Below are positions 1-9,900 of a DNA stretch of 35,309 bases, one piece after another. How positions within the stretch are numbered: the stretch's first letter is position 1; every line of letters starts with the position of its first letter. The notes under the pieces are model-generated. The model did not search any database, was not told where the DNA came from, and saw only the letters and a program-made list of their open reading frames with translations. A program made the position numbers and the translations under genes. The DNA is from an uncultured Prevotella sp. (GTDB taxonomy: Bacteria; Bacteroidota; Bacteroidia; Bacteroidales; Bacteroidaceae): positions 1 through 35,309 of the forward strand of contig CALEKA010000019.1 in NCBI GenBank assembly GCA_937898715.1, written 5' to 3'.

Positions 1-43
1 TAAGGGCAGAAGTAAGGACAATATATTTCTACTTTTGCCCTTA

Positions 44-143
44 CAGGGCGAAACGATGCTGCTTATGGGATACCCAGGGCGATGCCCTGGGCTATGAACA
101 GCATAGGGCTTTCAGCCCGTCCATTCTAAATTCGAAACTTGAA
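44..143 (+). repeat. Dispersed repeat with two hairpins, copy A
   Basis: This stretch carries two compact hairpins: arms cccagggc/gccctggg with a 3-nt loop (73-91), and gggct/agccc with a 3-nt loop (106-118). A conserved tail of about 33 bp follows (111-143). The tail recurs in the same orientation at 17396-17428 with two visible differences, and inverted at 35264-35295. The hairpin half resembles a dispersed Bacteroidetes repeat that is often mistranslated into spurious peptides containing GRCPGL; that resemblance is from memory and was not checked. Confidence 0.6.
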
Positions 144-199
144 GTTCTTCTGATTGCAAAAGTACGCATTTTGCGCCATACGGCAAGGAAGTAGGGGAA

Positions 200-264
200 G
201 TTTAATGAGTTTATGCGTTTAATGAGTTTGCGGGTTTAATAAGTTTATAAGTTTAATGAGTTTA
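200..264. repeat. AT-rich tandem repeat, about 16 bp, four units
   Basis: Four consecutive degenerate units start with gtttaat(g/a)agttt and are separated by 2-3 bp. No coding potential is seen. The function is unknown; slippage during replication is the simplest origin. Confidence 0.6.
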
Positions 265-505
265 GCTTAAGCTAATCAGCCAAAACCGAGGCCGCGTCGC
301 CCCCTGTAGGCTCTGAGTAGACTTAATGTGTCTCCCTCGCGCGCGCGTTACAGACAGTTTTCCCCCCTGAATTATGTATATCTTGCACTCTGATGTATTA
401 AAAGCAATGATAATCAATGTGTTGCAGTAGTGCAAGCACATATGGCTATCCCTCACTTTTGCCCTCACTCCCATTGCACGGATCCGCGCCCTTGGTCAAG
501 GCTCA

Positions 506-571
506 ATTAGTCCCCCTAAGAGTTCTTATTAGCCCCCCTAACAGTTTATATTAGTCCCCCTAAGAGAATTT
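506..571 (+). repeat. Three 22-nt tandem units, ATTAGTCCCCC motif
   Basis: Three exact-length 22-nt units begin at 506, 528 and 550. Each starts ATTAG(T/C)CCCCC followed by TAA(G/C)AG. The complementary array with the same 22-nt period is in module copy 2 (17649-17703). The period is two DNA helical turns, which would place the C-tracts on one face of the helix. Confidence 0.7.
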
Positions 572-601
572 TCTGTTCCTACCATTAATTCACGCGCCTC
601 C

Positions 602-650
602 AGTGTAGGCAAAGTGTAGGGAAAGTGCAAGCAAAGTGTAGGCAAATGTA
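602..650 (+). repeat. Iteron-like array, about 11-bp period
   Basis: Four or more degenerate units of AAGTG(T/C)A(G/A)G(C/G)A follow each other with a period of about 11 bp. Equivalent arrays are at 17548-17607 (inverted) and, more degenerate, at 34128-34175. A period near one helical turn is typical of cooperative protein-binding sites, but no binding protein can be named. Confidence 0.65.
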
Positions 651-798
651 TTCGTTGCACTAACGTAATAGGCTGAATATCAGATGCCTACGATAAATAG
701 AGTGACAGATGAGCACTAATTAGCCCCTAAATCTACTGTGATACGCGCACGCGCGAGGCGAGGTCCTTCACTCTCGGTGTAGTGACTCTTTTCACCCA

Positions 799-828
799 GT
801 TCCGTGGGCGACGCGTCTCGCGTAGGCA
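799..828 (+). repeat. 31-bp palindromic repeat, copy 1 of 8
   Basis: This is a member of the REP-like family with core GGGCGACGCGTCYCGCGTCGGC-type sequence, whose centre folds as gacgcg/cgcgtc around 3 nt. This copy has cgtaggc where the others have cgtcggc. It lies just downstream of the giant gene. Confidence 0.7.
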
Positions 829-850
829 TATCAAGCGAGCAAGTAGCTTT

Positions 851-891
851 TCAGCCAACACCGAGGGGGCGACGCCCCTGGTATTGGCTGA
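851..891 (-). terminator. Hairpin 13 bp past the giant gene's stop codon, possible terminator
   Basis: The arms tcagccaa.acc.agggg and the complementary cccctggtattggctga pair with a few mismatches around a GC-rich tip. The position just past the stop codon of the giant gene fits a transcript end or an RNA-protecting hairpin. The U-tract expected on the minus strand is poor (gaaaagct), so intrinsic termination is not certain. Confidence 0.4.
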
Positions 892-903
892 ATGGACTTT
901 CCC

Positions 904-3900
904 TTACTCCACACTCACCTTCATGACATTTCTCTTTGTCTGCGTGCGAGCATCGATCACATAAGCCCCCGCGGGAAGCTTTAGCTTGATGCTGGCGAGG
1001 AAAGGCGTGAGATGGTAGAGCTCGCGGCCTGCGGCATCGACCACTTGCACGTAGGTGAGCGGATGGAGCGCATTTCCATAGATAGAGACGCTGCCTTGCG
1101 ATACGATGCAGTAGGGGCGATCGTCGGTGAGCTGCTCCTCGGGCGAGGGCTGTTCGGACGAGAGCAGATAGAAGCGTCCACTCGTGATGCCCGGCACTTC
1201 CACCGTGACGCTATTCGTCTGTCCCGTGCCCGAGGCAAGTGTGAGCGGATAGACAGCTCCCGTCTGATCGTCGAGCAGAGAGAGCGTCTCGTTGAAGCCC
1301 GACATGCCGCTGAAGGTGAGGCTTACGGGAGCATCCGAACTGCTCATCACGCCGATGGGCACGCGGAAGAACGAACGACGGAGGTTGATGGTAGTGGCCA
1401 CGGAGTCGGCCGTGGTGTAGACCATCGGGGCATCGGGCTGTGTGCCGTCGAGCAAAAGCTGCATATCTTCCGCTGCCGAGAAGTGGTTAGTTGCCTCCGA
1501 TGTTTTGCCCAAGATGGCTTCCGACTGCATGCTATCACGATGAGCCGTGATGCGCAATAGGGGCAATGGGCTTGTGCGCTTCGGTGAGCGCAGAGCAACC
1601 TGTCCCGAGGGTTGGCAGACTGAGGTCTGCATATCGGCGGTAAACTTCACTTGAAGTTGTGAACCCTCGGTGGTCTGCTTCACAGCCTGCGCATTGGCCA
1701 CGACGAAGAAGCCTTGACCCGGAGCGAGAATGCCTTCAGAGGCTTCTGTATCGGCATTGACGCTAATCCATCCTGTGGCGCCAGGACCTCGCATGACGGC
1801 TGTCTGACCTTGTTCGGTGAGTAGCCAATATTCGGGCTGAATGACGTCGGTGCCATTCGTTCGGAAGAACTCACGCATGTCGAGACCGCAGGTGAAGGGG
1901 TTGCTCACGAGGAAGTAGCGATTGCCCGCGGCATGATTGGTGAGTGTCTGCGTCAGGGTGGGAGTGGCGGAAGTGATGAGGTCGGTGTTGAGGCGAGCTG
2001 TGAGGTTGGGACCTTGCACGGTGCCTTGGGCATCGGCGCGAGCCACCGTCACGGTGTGTTGGTCGTAGGTGCCCGTGCCCTCATGCTTATAGTAACTATA
2101 GGTCTCGTCTTCCTTAGGCAGACGGAACAGGAGGTTGGTGAATTTCCGACCCGCCTTGCCCTGCGGATTGACCTTGAGCGAGAAGCCTCCCTGATCGTAG
2201 CGCTCGGTCACGTCGTTGTAGACGGCACTCCAGTCGGCCTTGATTGCCACGTCGGCGCTGAGCGTGGTGGTGCCTGTGCCGTTCTGCAGGTAATAGACAG
2301 AGGCAGTGGCCTTGTCCCATCCGCGCTGGTAGACAGCGGGCGAGAAGCGGTCGTGCAGAGCAGGCTGGAAGGTGACGCTCTGGAAGTAGGGCGACTGCTG
2401 GCGGCCACCGAGGGTGGGGGCATACCAATCGCCTGCATACATGCGCTGGAAGGGCGAACCGAGGGTGTACCATCGGCCAGCGCGAATGCCGTATTCCATC
2501 CATGCCTTGTCGTAAGAGAGCAGACGCTCGGAGTGGACAATCTCTGTGCCTTGCTGCAGGACGATGTCGCTACAGGTGTAGGTGTGGAACGGACGACAGA
2601 CGTAGTAAGTGGCGGTGCCCACTTGCTGAGAGAGTTTGCCGTCGACTACGAGGTCGTACTCTATATCCTTGGTGGCGGTGCGAGGATTGGGAGCATTGGC
2701 AGAGTTGAACTGCATGATGCGGTCGGTCTCGCCATTATCGTCGATGGCATAGAGACGGGGCCACTGCTTGGCCTTGCTGCTGACGACGACGTTGGTGAAG
2801 TACATCGGCACGTAGCCGTGAGCGGTGCCATTGTCGGCATTGCTTAAGTAGCTCGATGCTGTGGCGCTTTGGAGCAGGTCGGCGTGGTCGGCACGGGCCC
2901 AGTTGTTGTCGTCAGTCCAATCGGTGGTGCCAGCGTTGCCCGTCCACACTTGGTAGCGTGGCACGATGCAGAGATCGAACACAAGCGAACCATCACAGAC
3001 GGTGCTCTCGGCTTCAGTCTGTTCATGGTCGGCGGGGAACTCCTCTACGTAGCCGAAGCGAAGCGTATAATAATAGCCCTCGCGTGGCTGGAAGTCGGAG
3101 AAGAAGAAGAGGTCGGCATAGGATTCTATGCCTGAGCTGTTGCTGCGCGGAGCGCTAAGGGCATAGACTCGACCCACCTGACGGAAGTCGGCCACGCCTG
3201 CTGTCTCATCGTATACGCGCATGGAGGCATCGTTGGTGCCGACGAGGTAGACGGGAGCGTACTTCATGCCTTCTCGGTCGATCTTCTTGAGGCCAATGGC
3301 GGTCTCGGTGCTGACCACCGTGATGTTGCGCAGGGGAATGCGTAGCATCTCATCGGGAGGAGTGATGAAACTGCTTGCCGAGACACGAGGCAGGAAATCT
3401 TTGCCAATACGCAGCGTGGCATCGTCCATGTACTGCGGATAGACGCTCTCGAGAGGACGGAAGCCAACGTTCATCTTGGGCGCAATGCCCGTCACGGCAA
3501 TGCGGAGCTGCTGTGGGTCGAAACAGTAGACTACGGTGTCGGCCACGTTGACCTCGATGGGCAAAAGCGTGATGACATTCTTGGGCGCATCAGCAGGGTC
3601 GCCCTCGGGTTCGGGCATGGTGAGGTTGAGCGAAGTGGCGTAGAGGTGGAGGGGAGCCATGTGGCCGGGCGAGGTGATATTGCCTTGATCGTCTACTTCC
3701 TCTGGAGTGGGCTGCACGAGCGTCTTGAGGCCCGCTATCTGTCCGCTCGTCAGCACGTAAGCGGGATCGATGGTGTGGGGCGTGACGTCAGAGAGCGAGG
3801 TGGCGGTGGGATAGTAGTGGCGGAAGTTGATGAGCGCCTCGCGGAGCGAAACTTCGCCTTGCTGGTGGGCTTGCGCATTGGCGTACTCCTGGATGGTGCC

Positions 3901-6900
3901 ATCGGTAGTGATATAGACGTGGGTGAAGTCGCACGCAACGTAGTCGAGCCACCAGTCGTACATGGGCTGGATGGTGGCGAGCGTTCCGTCCTGGTTGATA
4001 CCATTGAGCTTGGCAGTGATGTTGACGCTCTGGTTGGCACAGACGGTGATGAGGTTGCCAGCGGAGAGACTGTCGGCTGCCTCGTCGATAAAGGAGGCGC
4101 TGGCAGCGGTCTCAAACTCTGAACGGATGCAGCAGGAGTCGCCTACCTGGAACTCTGCAACGGCATTCTCCTCCGTGATGGGACTGTCGCCGTAGCGGGG
4201 TACGAAGACGAGGTAGTACTTGTGATTACCCTTCATCTTGCTGGCGCTCACCTTGTCGGAGATGATCATGTGGCGCTCGCCCTTAGAATCGGTCTCACGG
4301 CGGATAATGGCGCCTTTTACCTTGTCGCTCAGGGCTTCACGATAAGAGAATTGGGGAATGTCGGTGTAGCGTGTAGAGAAGGATACGCTGCGGAATGCCT
4401 TAAGTTCATCATCGTTGCTCTGAGGGTCGCCCACAAGGGCTGCATCGAAGGCACGCTGCACATCAGCCTGTGTGGGGCGCGTAATGCCTTGAAGCTCCTT
4501 TTCATAAGCCTCCTTGTCGAGCACGCAATACCACATGCGGGGCATTCCCTCGGAGGGAGTCTCGTTTTCCTTAAGACCCAAGGAACTGAGCATCGAGCTG
4601 TAGTCGCACGTGAGTTTGGCCAACGTGACGTGCTGACCGCAGACGGGCGTGGTGCGCTCCATCTTAACGGTGGGCTTCATGGCAAACATCTGTACTTCGT
4701 CTATCATGATGTCGCCACCATTGGAGTTGGTACAAGCGTTGTCGAGCGTAAGTTCGTAGCGTTGGAAATCCTCGTCGTGGTTGTTGATAAAGCTAAAGTA
4801 TACTTGTTGCCATACGCCCTCTTCGTTTTCGCCACGGCTTAGGGTGGTGCCGTCGGCATTGCGGGCTACTTCGAAGATGGGCCCCGGACAGTAGTTGTAG
4901 AGCACTACTTCCTTGATGGCCTTCTGCGTGAGCGGATCGACTTGGATGCCCTTCACCGTCAGAATGACATTGCCTGGGGCATCGCCTCCTGTCTTGGTGC
5001 TGACGTTACGCCACAGGGCATCAGGGCTTGAGAGCCATGCCGAGAAGTAGAGGCGTGAGCCCTTGCAGAGGCTACCATTGTACTCGAGTGAGCAGAACTT
5101 ACCGGGAAGCTCTGAGGCATCGATGTACATGAAGGCAGCATCAGTGTCGTCGTAGTCTTTGTCCGTGTAGGCTTGCTTGTAGAGCGTGCGCACGGGGTGG
5201 TACATATTCTTCGACGAACTGATCCAGTTCACCTTAAACTGCCGACAGATGGTGTACGAGCCCCAGGTGTTCTCACTCATGCTGTTGGCATTATTGTAGA
5301 TGTAAGGCTGGAAGTCGTAGCTGGTATGTTCGTAAAGGAGAGGCACACCATAAGAGTAGTCCAACGTGGTGGACGAGGCAAGCGGTTGGTTGCTCCCTGT
5401 AGAGACGCGATTGTAGCGCTTGTTGGTGGTGCTCACGCCGAAGGGCGGAGTGAGGAAGGGTTTAAACCTTTCGGCATTGAAGTCGATGGTGGCACGCGCT
5501 CCACCATATTCCTCTGCCAGCGCCTGTGGCGATCGAGGTGAGAGGTACTTGCTCGCTCCGCTCAGAGGAGTGCCTGAGGTGCTTGTGGCATAGCCCAACA
5601 CTTCGGTGTAGGGCAGAGGTTCGGTATCGTCGGCAAAGTGGAGAACGAATCGAGCCAGGTTGTAGCTCTTCTTCGAGTCGGGACTGTAAGCGTAGATCTT
5701 GATCACGGCGCTATCGCCCCATGCAAAGCCTATTTCGTCGGGCAGGGCAAGCGACTTGGTGGTGCGGTCGACCGTGCCGTCAGCCTTGGCCTTGGGGTAA
5801 AGGAAGCGGATGAAACGACAGGTGGAGAGGTCGGCGTTCTGATGGCTCGCACCATCGATGGGAAGTTGGTCGTCGGCGGTGACGCCCGAAGGATAGTATA
5901 CTTGGATACCCGCGTTGCCCTCTACTTCAAACTTCAAGTACTTATAGTTTGTGAGGTTGACCAGAGAGCGATTCTTCTCCTCGGGAGTAGCATCGCGCAG
6001 GTTGGAATCGTAGATCCAATAGTTCTGTAGCTGCATGTTGAGGGGCACAGTGCAGTTCTTGAAGTTGACCTTCTTCTTGGGGAACGTGATTTCGTGAGTC
6101 TCGATCCATTGGTCGGAACCATCATAGCAGCGTGCCAGGGAATCGGCCATCTCGCGAGCATTGTGTACGACGTAGAGATAACGCCCCGATAGGGTAGGCT
6201 CCACCATGTTCTGCAGTTCGGGAAGCGCCACACCCTGAGTGGTACGAAGCGTGTCTTCGTAGACGAGGGCGTTGTCGCCAAAGTAGTCTACGAAGTCAGT
6301 GTATGCCGAAGCATCGAGTCCCATAGTGTAGCGATAATGGTCGGGGGTGAGTACGGGCATTTGGAAGGTAACCTCTTCGCCCACGAAGGCACCATAGTAA
6401 CGATTGAGGTTGAGGAGCGATCCCATCACCGTGCCATTGGCATACTCGCGACGGCTCTTACGCTTCAAGATTACGCGGTGAGAGTCGAGCGGACCCTCCG
6501 TCTCGTAATTGTAGAATCGCTGGTAGGCACGAATGGTACTGGCTGAGACGTCGATCACACTGCCCGTGTTGACATCGGCGAAGCGCGACATGGAGGGTAG
6601 ATAGAAGTAGCGCTGCGTGCCGTCCTTCACGTAGAAGTGGGTGGTGAATACGTTGGTCTGCTGAATGAGGTCGCCGGTGTACTCGTTTTGGGTGAAGCCG
6701 GGCGTGTTGTCTTTATCCACAAATCCCGTCATAGAAACCTCTGAGGGCAGATCTTGCGCTTCGCGTACAAACCAGGGACGCTTGTGGATGATGCGGTAGT
6801 CTTTATAATCCTCAGCATCGCTCACGGTCCAGTCTTCGGGAATGAGGGCGGGGGCATTGCTCTCCTGCAGTCCTAAGTACCAATATGCATCGCGTGCCGA

Positions 6901-9900
6901 TTGTCCCGTAGTGGGATTGGCACTGACGGCGTCGGCATGGAGCATCTGGAGAAACTTGCCCTCCTGCCCCGTTACGGTCTCGCCGCGGATGTACTGCACG
7001 GAGTAGTCGCCCTTGAGAGGATTGTCCTCATCACTGTGTACGAGGAAGTGGGCTGCCGATTCGTAGTCGGTGACGGGAACGAAGCAGTCGGAGCGCTCTT
7101 CGACGTCGTATTCCGTAGCGGCACCAGCAGCATTGTAGGCCAGGTAGGTGCTGTCGCGGCTCATGATGACGAAGTCGTCGTGGGGGCCAACGAAGGCCCA
7201 TAGCTGATTGTTGAGAAACTCTACCTTGCCCTGTGAGGGCTTCACCTGGTTGATGGCTTTCTGGGCAGCATAGGCACGCAGATCGCCATTGTCGCTTCCC
7301 GTGAGGTAAAGTTTGGGAGAAGTGCCCGTGGCGGGGAAGTAAAGGTATTGATAATATGCCTTTTCGGAAGATGAGAAGTAAGGCGAAGTGCGTGGGGTGA
7401 CGTAGATGCCAGTCTCCGCCTTCGTATAGTTGCCCTGATAGTCGACGAGTGAAAGCGAACCATCATCGTTGCGCTGAATACACTGTGGAGCATCGGGCAG
7501 CAGACCATCAGCACCGAGCGGACAGAAGCACCAGGTGATGATGTCGCCCGTCTTCAGCGTATTTTGCATCATACGGAAGCGCATGGCTTGAGCCTTGTCG
7601 GTGGTGGTGAAAAAGCGCTTTGTAGCGGCATCGTAGGCGATGTATGAGTTGTCGTACTGGCGCACTACGAAGTCGTCGCGATTGCCTATGAGTTTCCAAG
7701 TGACGGAAGCCACGGTGTTGTTGGTGCCATTGGCATCGACAACGTCGCTTGAAGGCACTTTGCGCAAAGCTGGACTACCCGTCACGTGATAGAAGACCAT
7801 GCTGCGCAACGTTCCGCCCTGTTCGTTGCTGAAGCCTGGGTATACGTCGACCGTATCTACACGCAGATAGTTGTATTGGCTGGAGGGCGATCCGAGCGTG
7901 AAGTAATTGCCGTTGGTGGTGCTTGTACCCGTATTGGGCTTGTACTGGAAGATGTTGGTCTGAGAGGTGAAGGGGGTGAAAGTCCCGTCTGTCGCTGTGG
8001 TGCCGATGTATTGGAGCTGCCATGAGTCGGTCTGGAAGTCGTTTTCAATCAAACGGATGATAGCAGCCTTTGAAGCATCTGTGGTCACGTAGAAACGGCT
8101 TTTTGTGGCGTCGTAGCTCAAATAGTTGCCACGGAAGGAGCGCACGATGCAGTCGCCCACTTGCTTGCCATTGGTCAGCGTGGGAGTAGCCACCCAGCAG
8201 TAGCGTACGTAGTCGCTGAGTTGACCGCGATCTCCTTGTGAGGTATAGTCCTCGTCGGGAATAAGTTCGCTGCTCAGTAAGTTGGCGCTGATGCTGTCGC
8301 AAAGCATGCGGTGGGAGAAATCTTCGGATGAAGTGTTGATGGTGTAGACGGCGAGGTCTTTGCCTCGCGCATTAGCCTCGGGCAGGGTCGGTCCGCTGAT
8401 GAAGTCGGCAAATCGCAATACGCTGTAGCGCGTGCCTGTATTGCCCCAAAAGAGTTCGTCCGACATATTCTTGGTGGGCGCCCAGTTGGAACTGAGGGCT
8501 TTTCCCTCGGCAGAGCAAAGCTCGTAGCGCAAGCACTCATTGTTCTGATAGGTGCTATAACGCAGGCGGAAGGGATAAGCCTCTGCAGGGTCGGCAGTGG
8601 TAAAGAAATTGCGCTTAGCGTCCCAACCTATATAATTGTCTTGGTCGCTCTTCAGCTGATAGACGGTGCTATTTCCCTCTTGTGCCTTATGGCTCACGAG
8701 TACCCACTTATGGCCTTTATAATTAATATCCTTTACGCCGTGGTGTACGAAGGGACGGCCGTGGTCATTGCCATCGCATAGCGGAAATGGTCCAAGACCA
8801 GAGAAGAGTATGTAGCCACGGAGCTTAGCCTCAATGGGGATGAAGATCATGCGGTTGTTGGAGTAATTGTAATTACCCTTCGTCACGCCATCGTAAATGA
8901 TATTGATGCCATTGCTTGTACCGCCATAGGCGTTGCTCCATCCTACGAAGATAAACTGCCCATTGTCCACGTTCTTCATCTGCCAATGGTCTGCATACTT
9001 AGCTGCTTTATCGTCGGCCTCGACCAGACGGAAGCGTGCGGCAGAACTCTCCTTGTCGGTGAGCGAGAGCGAAGCGGCGGTGCTCGTCTGTGCGGCATAA
9101 TAGCCCGACATGCTCTTCAGGTAGAAGTCGCCCGAGCCGTCGCTCGTTGCTTCGAGCGTCCACTGATAACGTAGCGAGTTGGCTTGTAGCGAGTTGGCAG
9201 TACTGGTGAAGGCAGAGGGAGCATTGGCGTAGACGTAGTTCTTCGAAAACGAAGTGCTACTGTCTTCGTAAAGCCAAGCAAGGTTGTAGACCTTCTGCAC
9301 CTCGGAGTTGCTCAGCGTGATAGCCTCGGCACCTTTCACATTGTCCGACATGCGGATCACAGCGTAGCGTGAACCTGCAGGCACCATCGTAAGTACACCA
9401 TTATTGTCGATACCGAGTGCCAAGGTATTGTCTGAAGCGAGCAGCACGTTGTAGCGGTTGATGCCCTCCGCGTTGTAGTAGGTGTCGTGACTTGTGGTGA
9501 GCAGGGTGGCTTGTGCCATGTCGGCAACGGCGGAGAATGTATAGCCCTTGTCGCCCTTTTCTATGCGTAGGAAGTGGTTAAGGCCATTGCGCAGGTAGAC
9601 GCCATCGGCTGATGAGGTGTCGAAAATCCATAGGCAGGAGTCGGCGGGAAGCTGGGTGACGTCTTTTTGCAGTTCGCGTGCCATGACTTTGCCGCTTTGC
9701 TCGTAGAGAATGTGGCGTCCCATACCAGAGAACTGCAGGTAGTTCTCGAACGAAGTGGTCTCGCCTGTATCGGCAAACTTCACGCGGTTGAACGAATAGC
9801 AATACTTTCCTAAGCCTTCGTTGAATCCAGAGGTGGCCAGGGCATTGCTCGTACCGCCCATCTGGTTGTTGCTTCCTTCGAAGAAGAACGTGCCATTTGC

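Larger units (their letters stand above)
336..758 (+). repeat. Large non-coding module, copy 1 (about 423 bp)
   Basis: It is bounded on the left by ctcgcgcgcgcg and on the right by a similar tract in inverted orientation (acgcgcacgcgcgag). Read 5' to 3' its ordered blocks are: TTACAG then AGTTTTCCC, ATCTTGCACTC, TATCCCTCA.TTTTGCCC, CCTTGGTCAAGG, three 22-nt ATTAG(T/C)CCCCC units (506-571), TTTTCTGTTCC, GCGCCTCCAGTGTAGGC, an 11-bp iteron array (602-650), GAATATCAG and GTGACAGAT. The same order is found, inverted, at 17448-17878 and, more diverged, at 34034-34440. No reading frame is conserved between copies, so I treat it as non-coding DNA or structured RNA. I do not recognise the family. Confidence 0.7.
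1..903. other. Non-coding, repeat-rich block downstream of the giant fimbrial-locus gene
   Basis: No convincing gene lies here. The short reading frames present do not match between copies of the repeat module they overlap. The block contains, in order: an inverted repeat at 1-43 (14-bp arms with one mismatch, 15-nt loop), a dispersed repeat with two hairpins (44-143), an AT-rich tandem repeat (200-264), copy 1 of the large non-coding module (336-758), one 31-bp palindromic repeat (799-828) and a hairpin (851-891) just past the stop codon of the giant gene. A degenerate relative of the hairpin sequence also occurs near 279-312. Confidence 0.7.

Noticed and set aside
1933..2847. 304-codon plus-strand reading frame
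   Set aside because: Antisense to the 3' part of the giant gene; no start signal or domain.
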